The position numbers and the translations under genes were made by a program. The notes under the pieces are model-generated. The model saw nothing but the letters and a program-made list of their open reading frames with translations, did no database searches and was not told the DNA's origin. A DNA stretch of 64,000 bases from Amycolatopsis suaedae (lineage in GTDB: Bacteria; Actinomycetota; Actinomycetes; Mycobacteriales; Pseudonocardiaceae): NCBI RefSeq assembly GCF_004214935.1, contig NZ_SFCC01000011.1:62001-126000 (forward strand). Reading direction: 5' to 3'. Positions 8,595 through 16,858 of this stretch are shown here, piece by piece (the stretch's first letter is position 1; each line of letters opens with the position of its first letter).

Positions 8595-9899
8595 ATGGCA
8601 CCGAGAGAAGACGACGGCTACGGCCAGGGCGGCCAGGGCACGTCGAGTGTCCCGCTGGGGGACAACTCCGAGTCGGCCAGCATCGTGGAGAGCGCCAGGG
8701 GGCGTTCCGACGGCTTCGACGTCGGCTCCGACCGCGCGATCACCACGCTGCCCAACTGGGACGCCCAGGAGAGCGAGCAGCTCTACCACGGCGCGACCGT
8801 GAACAACGACCCCACGACCGCCGCTGCGACCAGCCAGGCCTGGGGCAACCACAGCCGCGACCTGAACCAGGCGGCCAACGACCTGTACAACGCCATTTCC
8901 GAGCTGGGCGCCGCCTGGGTCGGCAAGGGCGCCGGTGCCGCGCAGGGCACCCTGGTCGCCATCGCCAACTCCAGCTCGCAGGCGTCCGAGGCCGCGCAGG
9001 CGATGAGCACCCGCCTTCAGCAGCAGGCCGCTGCCGCTGAAGAGGTCAAGAAGATGCCCGCGCCGAAGACGTTCGACCCGGCGGCGCAGACCGCGGCCAT
9101 GCTGGCGGGCGGTCCGGCGGCCATGGTCGCCGACATGAAGGCGCAGCACGACGCCGCCAACGCCGTCAAGGCGCAGCAGGTGGCGATGTTCAACGCCTAC
9201 ACGCAGGCCATGTCCGAGGTCGACAGCAGCACGCCGAGCTTCGGCCCCGCCTCGCTGGGCCTGAAGAGCTACAGCGGTTCGGGCCAGGGCAGCTACGGCA
9301 TCGGCAACGTCGGTGCGGGCGCCGGCGGTCCCGGTGCGGTCGGCGTCAGCGGCGTCGGCGGCTCGATCAGCTCGGTCAACGCCGCCACCGCCGGCATCTC
9401 GGACAACACCACGCAGGCCGGTTACACCGGCGCCGGTCCCGCCGCGGGCGCGGCGAGCGGTGCCGGTGCCCCGGCCCCGCAGGCCCCGGCGCCCTCGATG
9501 GGTTCCAACAGCGCCGCGGCGCTCGGTGCCGCCGGGCTGGGCGGTGCCGTCGGCCTGGCCGGTGGCAAGGCGCTCGGCCAGGGCAACCGCTCCGGTGCCA
9601 CCCGCCAGTCGTCCACGGACGCCGCCGCTCCGGCCGCGGCTCAGCCCGCCGCCGGTGCTGTTCCGCAGCAGGCGCCCGGCATGGTGTCGCCCGGCGGCAC
9701 GATCGGTGGCGGCGCTCCGATGACGCCCGGCATGGGCGGCATGGGTATGGGCGGTGCCGCCGGTGCCCAGCAGCAGGAGGAAGAGGAGCACACGCACGCC
9801 TCCTTCCTCATCGAGCCCGACCCGGACGACGCCTTCGGTGCCAACGAGGCCACGCCTCCGCCGGTCATCGGCGCGTGGTCCGAAGACGAGGACCGCTAG
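8595..9899 (+). CDS. PPE-domain-like type VII secretion substrate
   Basis: 434 residues. After a short disordered start, residues about 55-215 are helical and contain QAWG (81-84) and AAWVGKG with WxG at 108-110, the turn motif of WXG100/PPE proteins. Residues 230-420 are Gly/Ala/Pro/Gln-rich and low in complexity, like the tails of PPE proteins; QQQEEEEHTHASFLIEPDPD then leads to an acidic end. Family knowledge: PE-PPE-type pairs are exported by ESX systems after recognition by EspG. The adjacent small YxxxE protein and the two EspG genes fit that. It ends in TAGTG, shared with the espG start. No ESX membrane gene (EccB-EccE) or mycosin is in this window, so the secretion machine must be elsewhere. 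Confidence 0.75.
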   Translation: MAPREDDGYGQGGQGTSSVPLGDNSESASIVESARGRSDGFDVGSDRAITTLPNWDAQESEQLYHGATVNNDPTTAAATSQAWGNHSRDLNQAANDLYNAISELGAAWVGKGAGAAQGTLVAIANSSSQASEAAQAMSTRLQQQAAAAEEVKKMPAPKTFDPAAQTAAMLAGGPAAMVADMKAQHDAANAVKAQQVAMFNAYTQAMSEVDSSTPSFGPASLGLKSYSGSGQGSYGIGNVGAGAGGPGAVGVSGVGGSISSVNAATAGISDNTTQAGYTGAGPAAGAASGAGAPAPQAPAPSMGSNSAAALGAAGLGGAVGLAGGKALGQGNRSGATRQSSTDAAAPAAAQPAAGAVPQQAPGMVSPGGTIGGGAPMTPGMGGMGMGGAAGAQQQEEEEHTHASFLIEPDPDDAFGANEATPPPVIGAWSEDEDR

Positions 9900-10681
9900 T
9901 GACCCGAGCGGAGCTGCTTTCTCCGCTGGAGCTGGATTTTCTGTGGGAAGCCTTCGGGGCGGGTGAACTGCCCTACCCGCTGAAGGTCCGCTCACACGGC
10001 GCCACCATGGACGAGCGCGCCGCCCTGCGGGGCCAGACCTTCAACGGCCTGGCCCAGCGGGGCGTCGTGGACCACCGGGGGCGTCCCGTGCCGGACGTCG
10101 AGGACTGGCTGGGCGTGCTCGCGGCACCCGAGATGAGCCTGGACGCCGTGCACATCCCGAACCCAGGCCTCGATCCGCTGCTCGCGGTCGCGGCCAGCCT
10201 CGGCAGCCAGGGCCTGCTGGCCGTCCAGGACGGCAGGGGGCTGCACCTGCAGCCCGTCCCGAACGACGGCCTGGCCAGCGCGATCATCGGCCTGTTGCCC
10301 GCCGCGCCGCGTGGCGCGGAGAAGTCGATCACCGTTCCGCTGGAGCAGTTGCTGTCCGGCTCCGGTGTCGACTTCCTGCAGCGCCGCGACGGACGGACCG
10401 CGGACGAGGACCGCAAGGCACTGTCCCGGCTGCACGCCCAGCCGCGGCTGCGTGGCGGGCAGATCGGCGCCAACGCCCGCAGCCGGACCGGCGGCAAGTC
10501 CCGCCCGCCGGTGCTGAGCTGGTTCGACACCGAGTCCGGCCGCTACTTCACGCAGGCCACCAGGGGCCGCGACGGCAGCGACTGGATCACCATCGCGCCC
10601 GCCGACGCGGCGACCCTGCGGCACCGCCTCGGTGAGATGCTGTCGGGAGCCGCGAACGCCGCGGGTGCGGCACGGATTTAG
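9899..10681 (+). CDS. ESX secretion-associated chaperone, EspG family (copy 1)
   Basis: 260 residues beginning at GTG 9899, which overlaps the previous TAG by one base. EspG proteins are cytoplasmic chaperones that bind the tip of PPE proteins and deliver PE-PPE pairs to a specific ESX system. Family features: LSPLELDFLWEAFGAGELPY at the start, HGATMDERAALR, and the C-terminal RLRGGQIGANARSRTGGKSR and WFDTESGRYF segments. It is a clear paralogue of the next gene: both share ELDFLWEA/FDFLWEA, LPYPLKVRSHGA/VPYPLRVRSHGA and GGKxRxPVLxWFDT. The tight coupling to the PPE-like gene suggests that protein is its client. Confidence 0.88.
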   Translation: MTRAELLSPLELDFLWEAFGAGELPYPLKVRSHGATMDERAALRGQTFNGLAQRGVVDHRGRPVPDVEDWLGVLAAPEMSLDAVHIPNPGLDPLLAVAASLGSQGLLAVQDGRGLHLQPVPNDGLASAIIGLLPAAPRGAEKSITVPLEQLLSGSGVDFLQRRDGRTADEDRKALSRLHAQPRLRGGQIGANARSRTGGKSRPPVLSWFDTESGRYFTQATRGRDGSDWITIAPADAATLRHRLGEMLSGAANAAGAARI

Positions 10682-10699
10682 TACGACGAGGAGTGATAG

Positions 10700-11521
10700 G
10701 TGGCTTCCGCGGAGTTCTTCACGCCGATGGCCTTCGACTTCCTCTGGGAGGCCATGCGACTCGGCGAGGTGCCGTACCCGCTGCGGGTGCGTTCCCACGG
10801 CGCCACCGAGGAGGAACGCGTCCACCTGCGGCAGCGGACGAACACCGAGCTCAAGGCCCGCGGCGTCCGGGACGAGTACGGCAGGCTGGAACCGCACATC
10901 GAGGACTGGCTGACCGTCCTCGGCAGGCCGACGCTGTCCGTCGACGCACTGCACATTCCCGACTTCCAGGCGCCGCCGGTGGCCGTGCTCGCCGCGACGG
11001 ACGGCCGGACGGCGGTGGTGGCCGTGCAGGACAACGACGGCATCTGGGTGCGGCCGACGTACCCGGAGAGCCTGGTGTCCACGGTCGTCGACCTGCTGCC
11101 GCCGGGCAGCCGCGGCACCGAGGCCTCGATCGTCCTGCCGCTGCAGGACGCCATGCGCACGCAGCCGAAGCGGCACGCCGTCCCGTCGGCGCCCGCCGAG
11201 CCCGAGGGCGGCAGGGGCCGTCGTGCGGGTCGCGGCCGTTCAGCGCTGAGCGAACGCGCGGCGGACCCGAGGGAGGCCTACGCGGTCCTGGCGGGCCAGC
11301 CGAGGATCCGCGGTGGTCAGCTCGCGGTGAACAGCCGTAACTCCGTCGGCGGTAAGCAGCGTTCACCGGTCCTGGCCTGGTTCGACACGGCGACCGGCCG
11401 TTATCTGAGCCTGTCCCGGCCCGGCCGGGACGGCAGCGAGTGGGTCACCGTCGCGCCGGCCGACACGAAGACACTGCGCAGCAGGCTGGGCGAACTGGCC
11501 GCCTCCTTGAGCGCTGCGTGA
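10700..11521 (+). CDS. ESX secretion-associated chaperone, EspG family (copy 2)
   Basis: 273 residues, GTG start at 10700 after gaggag (10689-10694). Same architecture as the preceding EspG: FFTPMAFDFLWEAMRLGEVP, HGATEEERVHLR, RIRGGQLAVNSRNSVGGKQR, WFDTATGRYLSLS. A charged insert of about 20 residues (EPEGGRGRRAGRGRSAL) before the C-terminal domain is absent from copy 1. A tandem duplication followed by divergence is the simplest origin. Since EspG proteins are client- and system-specific, the second copy may serve another PPE-like protein. It is the last gene of the four-gene set; a perfect palindrome lies just after its stop. Confidence 0.87.
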   Translation: MASAEFFTPMAFDFLWEAMRLGEVPYPLRVRSHGATEEERVHLRQRTNTELKARGVRDEYGRLEPHIEDWLTVLGRPTLSVDALHIPDFQAPPVAVLAATDGRTAVVAVQDNDGIWVRPTYPESLVSTVVDLLPPGSRGTEASIVLPLQDAMRTQPKRHAVPSAPAEPEGGRGRRAGRGRSALSERAADPREAYAVLAGQPRIRGGQLAVNSRNSVGGKQRSPVLAWFDTATGRYLSLSRPGRDGSEWVTVAPADTKTLRSRLGELAASLSAA

Positions 11522-11523
11522 TC

Positions 11524-11543
11524 TCCGCCACCCGGGTGGCGGA
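11524..11543. terminator. 20-bp perfect palindrome after the EspG genes
   Basis: tccgccacccgggtggcgga is its own reverse complement; as RNA it can form an 8-bp stem with a ccgg loop two bases after the stop codon. It most likely terminates the ESX-associated transcript, but could also be a protein site. The following gap to 11720 holds the ftsH promoter region, where no convincing -35/-10 pair could be chosen. Confidence 0.55.
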
Positions 11544-11720
11544 ACAAGGAGCCGGGGCCGGTCGTTGACCTGCGGGAGGCTCGCCCGGCATCGGGATTAT
11601 GCTGGCGGGTACCCTGGTATGTCGTGCACCCTGTGCGCCGCTCGAGTGTCAAGATCATGACGGCGGAATTCACACCTACCGCCTGAACAGGGAGGGTCGA
11701 GGCCACCACGGCCGAGCCAT

Positions 11721-14126
11721 ATGGACCGAAAGCGCCTGCTCAAGAACCCGCTGCTGTGGATCGTCGCGGTGGTGTTGCTGTTCTTCGGCTTCCAGATGAT
11801 CTTCGACAGCGATCGTGCGTACACCCTGACGCCGACCTCGCAGGCGATCGCGCAGATCAGCGCGGGCAACGTCAAGGAAGCCAACCTCGAGGACAAAGAG
11901 CAACAGCTCAAGCTCACCCTCAACAACAAGATCGAGGTCGACGGCAAGCAGGTCGACCAGATCCGCACCCAGTGGCCGGCCGGCGCCGGTGAGCGGATCT
12001 ACGACTCCCTGCTGAACGCCAAGACCAACGGTCAGCCGGTCAAGTTCACCACCACGGTCAGCCAGGACAGCTTCCTGACCCAGCTGTTGATCTACATGAT
12101 CCCGCTGGCGCTGCTGTTGCTGCTGCTGATGTGGATGATGAACAACGCCCAGGGCGGCGGTAACCGGGTGCTCAACTTCGGCAAGTCCAAGGCCAAGCAG
12201 CTGAACAAGGACATGCCGAAGACCACGTTCAACGACGTCGCCGGTGCCGACGAGGCCGTCGAAGAGCTGTACGAGATCAAGGATTTCCTGCAGAACCCGG
12301 CGCGTTACCAGGCGCTCGGCGCGAAGATCCCGAAGGGCGTGCTGCTCTACGGGCCGCCCGGTACCGGTAAGACGCTGCTGGCCAGGGCCGTCGCCGGTGA
12401 GGCGGGCGTGCCGTTCTACACGATCTCCGGTTCCGACTTCGTCGAGATGTTCGTCGGTGTCGGTGCCTCCCGGGTGCGGGACCTGTTCGAGCAGGCCAAG
12501 CAGAACGCGCCGTGCATCATCTTCGTCGACGAGATCGACGCCGTCGGCCGTCAGCGTGGTGCCGGTCTCGGTGGCGGTCACGACGAGCGTGAGCAGACGC
12601 TGAACCAGCTGCTGGTCGAGATGGACGGTTTCGACGCGCGGGGCGGCATCATCCTCATCGCCGCGACGAACCGTCCGGACATCCTCGACCCGGCGCTGCT
12701 GCGTCCCGGCCGGTTCGACCGGCAGATCCCGGTGTCCGCGCCGGATCTGCGTGGCCGCAAGGCCATCCTCGGCGTGCACTCGAAGGGCAAGCCGCTGGCG
12801 CAGGGCGTCGACCTGGAGGCGCTGGCCAAGCGCACCGTCGGCATGTCGGGTGCGGACCTGGCCAACGTCATCAACGAGGCGGCGCTGCTCACCGCGCGCA
12901 CGAACGGTCACGTCATCACCGACGCGGCGCTCGAGGAGTCCGTCGACCGCGTCGTCGGCGGGCCCGCGCGCAAGAGCCGGATCATCTCCGAGAAGGAAAA
13001 GAAGATCACCGCCTACCACGAGGGCGGGCACGCGCTGGCCGCGTGGGCGATGCCGGACATCGAGCCGGTGTACAAGCTCACGATCCTGCCGCGGGGCCGT
13101 ACCGGTGGGCACGCGCTGCTCGTCCCCGAGGACGACAAGGAGCTGATGACCCGCTCCGAGATGATCGGCCGCCTGGTGTTCTGCATGGGCGGGCGGACCG
13201 CCGAGGAACTGGTCTTCCACGAGCCGACCACCGGTGCGTCGGCGGACATCGAGCAGGCCACCAAGATCGCCCGCGCGATGGTCACCGAGTACGGCATGAG
13301 TGCCCGGCTGGGTGCGGTGAAGTACGGCCAGGAGCAGGGCGACCCGTTCCTCGGCCGCTCGGCTGGCCGGCAGGCCGACTACTCGCTCGAGGTCGCGCAC
13401 GAGATCGACGAAGAGGTCCGCAAGCTCATCGAGACCGCCCACACCGAGGCGTGGGAGGTGCTCAACACCTACCGGGACGTGCTCGACAACCTGGTGGTGG
13501 AGCTGCTGGAGAAGGAGACGCTGCAGCGCAAGGACCTGGAGCGGATCTTCGCCTCGGTCGAGAAGCGGCCGCACATCACGGTGTTCAACGAGTTCGGCGA
13601 CCGGATCCCGTCCGACAAGCCGCCGATCAAGACCCCGGGTGAGCTGGCCATCGAGCGTGGCGAGCCGTGGCCCCCGCCGGAGCCGGAGAAGCCGGCCGAG
13701 CGTCCCGTGCCGCAGCCCGCGCCGACCCCGGTCGGTACCGCGCCCGGCGCCGGTGACCTGCCCGGTGGTCCGCCGCACACCAACCCGGAGCCCCCGGCCA
13801 ACCCGTACGCGCCGCCGCCCGCCGGCGGTTACCCGAACGGCCGCCCCGGTGGGTCCAACGGCACCGGCTACTGGCCGCAGACCGGTGGCCCGCAGCAGGG
13901 GCCGCAGTACAACCCGCCGCCGAGCGCGGGTCCGCCGAACTACGGTGCGCCCCCCGGGTGGACCCCGGCGACCGCGCCGGGTGGCCGTCCGGCCGCGCCG
14001 CAGGGCGCCGGTCCCTCGGGGCCGGAGCACGGCTGGTTCGATCAGGGACAGCCCTCGCGCCCGCAGCCTGAGCAGCGGCGTGACCAGGACGGTCCGACCG
14101 AGCAGGACGGCGGCCATCGCCAGTAG
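11721..14126 (+). CDS. ftsH: ATP-dependent zinc metalloprotease FtsH
   Basis: 801 residues. Two membrane helices (about 10-27 and 120-139) flank an extracytoplasmic segment. The AAA+ domain has Walker A GPPGTGKT (211-218), Walker B CIIFVDEID and the second region of homology ATNRPDILDPALLRPGRFDR. The protease domain has HEGGH (433-437). It is a hexameric membrane protease that degrades misfolded membrane and regulatory proteins. From about residue 630 a Pro/Gly/Gln-rich tail of roughly 170 residues follows, a feature of actinobacterial FtsH. The gene leads into folE 22 bases downstream, so the folate genes may be co-transcribed with it, as in mycobacteria. Confidence 0.97.
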   Translation: MDRKRLLKNPLLWIVAVVLLFFGFQMIFDSDRAYTLTPTSQAIAQISAGNVKEANLEDKEQQLKLTLNNKIEVDGKQVDQIRTQWPAGAGERIYDSLLNAKTNGQPVKFTTTVSQDSFLTQLLIYMIPLALLLLLLMWMMNNAQGGGNRVLNFGKSKAKQLNKDMPKTTFNDVAGADEAVEELYEIKDFLQNPARYQALGAKIPKGVLLYGPPGTGKTLLARAVAGEAGVPFYTISGSDFVEMFVGVGASRVRDLFEQAKQNAPCIIFVDEIDAVGRQRGAGLGGGHDEREQTLNQLLVEMDGFDARGGIILIAATNRPDILDPALLRPGRFDRQIPVSAPDLRGRKAILGVHSKGKPLAQGVDLEALAKRTVGMSGADLANVINEAALLTARTNGHVITDAALEESVDRVVGGPARKSRIISEKEKKITAYHEGGHALAAWAMPDIEPVYKLTILPRGRTGGHALLVPEDDKELMTRSEMIGRLVFCMGGRTAEELVFHEPTTGASADIEQATKIARAMVTEYGMSARLGAVKYGQEQGDPFLGRSAGRQADYSLEVAHEIDEEVRKLIETAHTEAWEVLNTYRDVLDNLVVELLEKETLQRKDLERIFASVEKRPHITVFNEFGDRIPSDKPPIKTPGELAIERGEPWPPPEPEKPAERPVPQPAPTPVGTAPGAGDLPGGPPHTNPEPPANPYAPPPAGGYPNGRPGGSNGTGYWPQTGGPQQGPQYNPPPSAGPPNYGAPPGWTPATAPGGRPAAPQGAGPSGPEHGWFDQGQPSRPQPEQRRDQDGPTEQDGGHRQ

Positions 14127-14148
14127 CACGGCTCGCTACGGTGAGCCG

Positions 14149-14718
14149 GTGTTCGATCAGGACAGGGCTGAGAAAGCAGTTCGTGAACTGTTGCTGGCCT
14201 GCGGCGAGGACCCCGACCGGGACGGCCTGCAGGAGACTCCGGCGCGGGTGGCGCGGGCCTACCGGGAGATGTTCGCGGGGCTCTACGACGACCCGGACCA
14301 CGTGCTGGACCGGACGTTCGACGAGAGCCACGAGGAGTTGGTGCTGGTCACCGACATCCCGATGTATTCGACCTGTGAGCATCATCTGGTGCCGTTCCAC
14401 GGGGTGGCGCATGTCGGGTACATCCCGAACGCGCACGGCAAGGTGACCGGGCTGTCCAAGCTGGCCCGGCTCGTCGACCTGTACGCCAAGCGGCCGCAGG
14501 TACAGGAGCGGCTGACGTCGCAGATCGCGGACGCCCTGGACCGCAAGCTCAGCCCGCGCGGCGTGATCGTCGTGGTCGAGGCCGAGCACCTGTGCATGGC
14601 GATGCGCGGCATCCGCAAGCCGGGCGCGCGCACCACGACGTCGGCGGTGCGCGGGCTGCTGAAGACGTCGGCGTCGTCCCGGGCCGAGGCGCTGGACCTG
14701 ATCAAGGGCCGGCGATGA
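14149..14718 (+). CDS. folE: GTP cyclohydrolase I
   Basis: 189 residues from GTG 14149. First enzyme of tetrahydrofolate synthesis, converting GTP to 7,8-dihydroneopterin triphosphate. The zinc site is visible as STCEHHLVPFHG (Cys76, His79) with the second Cys in EHLCMAMRGI; GKVTGLSKLARLV and KPGARTTTSAVRG are the other signatures. The fold is a toroidal decamer in known members. The stop overlaps the folP start (ATGA). The gene order folE-folP-folB-folK places the full pterin branch after ftsH; DHNTP pyrophosphatase and folC are not in the window. Confidence 0.95.
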   Translation: MFDQDRAEKAVRELLLACGEDPDRDGLQETPARVARAYREMFAGLYDDPDHVLDRTFDESHEELVLVTDIPMYSTCEHHLVPFHGVAHVGYIPNAHGKVTGLSKLARLVDLYAKRPQVQERLTSQIADALDRKLSPRGVIVVVEAEHLCMAMRGIRKPGARTTTSAVRGLLKTSASSRAEALDLIKGRR

Positions 14719-15548
14719 CCGCCCTGCTGGCCGGGCTCGGCCGGTGCGCGGTGATGGGGGTCCTCAACGTCACGCCCGACTCGTTCTCCGACGGCGGCCG
14801 CTACTTCGACGTCGACGACGCGCTGACGCACGCCCGCGAGATGTGGGCACGTGGTGCCGACGTCATCGACGTCGGCGGCGAGTCGACCCGGCCGGGCGCG
14901 TCGCGGGTGGACGCGGAAACCGAGATCGGCCGGGTGCTGCCGGTGATCCGCGAGCTGGCCGCCGAGGGCATCCTGCTGTCCGTCGACACGACCCGCGCGG
15001 AGGTTGCCGCGGCGGCCGTCGAGGCGGGCGCGCGGGTGATCAACGACGTGTCCGGTGGCCTCGCCGATCCGGAGATGGCGAAGGTCGCCGCCAGCACCGG
15101 CGCGCCGTGGATCCTGATGCACTGGCGTGGGCACAGCAAGGACATGAACGCGCTGGCCACCTACACAGACGTCGTCGGCGAGGTGCGGGCCGAACTCTCC
15201 GAGCGGGTGGACGCGGCGCTGGCCGCCGGCGTCGCCGCCGACGCGATCGTGCTGGACCCGGGACTGGGCTTCGCCAAGCACGCCGAGCACGACTGGGCAC
15301 TGCTGCACGGGCTGGACGAGATCCTCTCGCTCGGCTTCCCGGTGCTGGTGGGGGCGTCCCGCAAACGTTTCCTCGGCAGGCTGCTGGCCGACGCGACCGG
15401 CGAACCGCGCCCGCCCGACGGCCGGGAGGACGCGACCGCGGCGATCACGACGCTCGCCGCGGCGGCGGGCGCGTGGGGGGTGCGGGTGCACGAGGTCGGT
15501 GCCTCACTGGACGCGGTGGCCGTCGTGGCGGCGTGGAGGAACGGATGA
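14715..15548 (+). CDS. folP: Dihydropteroate synthase
   Basis: 277 residues from ATG 14715, overlapping the folE stop by four bases. Joins 6-hydroxymethyl-dihydropterin pyrophosphate to p-aminobenzoate; it is the sulfonamide target. The pterin and PABA loops are intact: NVTPDSFSDGG (18-28), DVGGESTRPGA, and GASRKRFLG near the C-terminus. TIM-barrel length and motif order are normal, so this is the active FolP1 type rather than the inactive paralogue found in some actinomycetes. Coupled to folB by another ATGA overlap. Confidence 0.95.
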   Translation: MTALLAGLGRCAVMGVLNVTPDSFSDGGRYFDVDDALTHAREMWARGADVIDVGGESTRPGASRVDAETEIGRVLPVIRELAAEGILLSVDTTRAEVAAAAVEAGARVINDVSGGLADPEMAKVAASTGAPWILMHWRGHSKDMNALATYTDVVGEVRAELSERVDAALAAGVAADAIVLDPGLGFAKHAEHDWALLHGLDEILSLGFPVLVGASRKRFLGRLLADATGEPRPPDGREDATAAITTLAAAAGAWGVRVHEVGASLDAVAVVAAWRNG

Positions 15549-15943
15549 CCGACCGGATCACGCTGACCGGCCTGCGGGTGTTCGGCAGGCACGGGGTGTT
15601 CGAGCACGAGAAGCGGGACGGGCAGGAGTTCGTCGTCGACCTCACGGTGTGGATCGACCTGGCCGGCGCGGCGGCGTCGGACCGGCTCGAGGACACCGTG
15701 CACTACGGCGAGCTGGCGCAGCTGGCGGCCGACGTCGTCGGCGGGGAGCCGTTCGACCTGATCGAGAGCGTCGCCGGGCGGATCGCCGACCAGGTGATGG
15801 CCGACGAGCGGCTGCACGCGGCCGAGGTCACCGTGCACAAGCCGAACGCGCCGATCCCACTGACGTTCGCCGACGTCGCGGTGACCGTCCGCCGGTCGCG
15901 GCGGGCGGCGGGCGGACCGGGGCGGGGACGTCCGCGTGAGTAG
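15545..15943 (+). CDS. folB: Dihydroneopterin aldolase
   Basis: 132 residues starting at ATG 15545 within the folP stop. Cleaves 7,8-dihydroneopterin to 6-hydroxymethyl-dihydropterin and glycolaldehyde. ITLTGLRVFGRHGVFEHEK and VHYGELAQL, with LIESVAGRIAD and VTVHKPNAPIP, are the substrate-binding segments, including the catalytic Lys in HKPNAP. The last 15 or so residues (RSRRAAGGPGRGRPRE) are a basic tail beyond the core fold. Overlaps folK by eight bases. Confidence 0.93.
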   Translation: MTDRITLTGLRVFGRHGVFEHEKRDGQEFVVDLTVWIDLAGAAASDRLEDTVHYGELAQLAADVVGGEPFDLIESVAGRIADQVMADERLHAAEVTVHKPNAPIPLTFADVAVTVRRSRRAAGGPGRGRPRE

Positions 15944-16439
15944 GGCGGTCCTGTCGCTGGGATCCAACCTCGGCGACCGGCTGGCGTACCTGCGTTCGGT
16001 GGTGGACGGTCTCGGCGACGCGGTGGTGGCCGTGTCCGGCGTGTACGAGACCGAGCCGTGGGGCGTGACCGACCAGCCGGACTTCCTCAACGCGGTGTGC
16101 GTCGTCGACGACGCCGGACGGGACCACTGGGCGTGGCTGCGGGCCGGGCAGGAGCTGGAGCGGGCGGCCGGCCGGGTGCGGGAGCGCCGCTGGGGGCCGC
16201 GGACACTGGACGTCGATGTGGTGACGGTCGACGACGTCCGCTCCGACGACCCGGAACTGCTGCTGCCCCACCCCGGTACGCCGGAGCGGGCCAGCGTGCT
16301 GATCCCGTGGCTGGAGATCGAGCCGGACGCCACCCTGCCCGGCCACGGCCCGGTGGCGGCGCTCCTGTCGGCCCTGCCCGAGTCCGAGCGCGCGACCGTC
16401 CGCCCCCGCCCCGGCCTGAGTCTCCGGCAAAGCACGTGA
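15936..16439 (+). CDS. folK: 6-hydroxymethyl-7,8-dihydropterin pyrophosphokinase
   Basis: 167 residues, GTG start at 15936 overlapping folB. Transfers pyrophosphate from ATP to the pterin before FolP acts. AVLSLGSNLGDRLAYLR at the start, GVYETEPWG in the mobile loop, and RRWGPRTLDVDVV with the two Mg-binding Asp are present. Last gene of the folate operon. Its final nine codons (16413-16439, ending in the stop) are repeated exactly at 16775-16801 in the gap beyond, so the native C-terminus may have been altered by a local duplication or insertion; the extra residues after VRPRPG have no family match. Confidence 0.94.
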   Translation: MSRAVLSLGSNLGDRLAYLRSVVDGLGDAVVAVSGVYETEPWGVTDQPDFLNAVCVVDDAGRDHWAWLRAGQELERAAGRVRERRWGPRTLDVDVVTVDDVRSDDPELLLPHPGTPERASVLIPWLEIEPDATLPGHGPVAALLSALPESERATVRPRPGLSLRQST

Positions 16440-16858
16440 CGACTTTGCCGTGAAGGGGGCCCTCACGGCATCAGACGCCGGGGTCCCGGCAAAGTCCGGG
16501 CGGTCGGGCGTCCGGCGGTGCTACCAAGGGCACTTTGGTTGCGTGTTGCGCTACCAAGGTGCCGTTCGTAGCGGTGGCGTCGGCCACCAGGCAGCCGACT
16601 ATGCCGTGAAGGCCACCTTCACGGCATCAGACGCCGTGAAGGCCACCTTCACGGCATCCACGCCACCACACCAGCCCCACCAGTCACACCCGTCAAGCAG
16701 CAAGGGAGCTTTACTACCTTCTTCGTTAGTAAAGCTCCCTCGCTCACGCCCCACGCCCGACGGTGCCGGGCCCTGGCCTGAGTCTCCGGCAAAGCACGTG
16801 AAGGCCACCTTCATTACGTGTGACGTGGTGATGGTGGCCTTCACGTGCCCTGAGCCGT
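16440..16858. repeat. Repeat-rich gap between folK and the MerR gene
   Basis: No gene is supported. The stretch holds four hairpin types. 16447-16469, 16603-16625 and 16633-16655 are copies of the GTGAAGG palindrome, the last two in tandem with a 30-base period. 16523-16539 is accaagg...ctttggt, with ctaccaagg repeated at 16551. 16703-16716 and 16727-16740 are perfect 14-base arms (agggagctttacta) around a 10-base loop, unusually AT-rich for this genome. 16795-16809 and 16833-16847 are perfect 15-base arms. Together they can end the converging folK and MerR transcripts. The 27-base direct repeat 16413-16439/16775-16801 brackets most of it. Confidence 0.8.
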
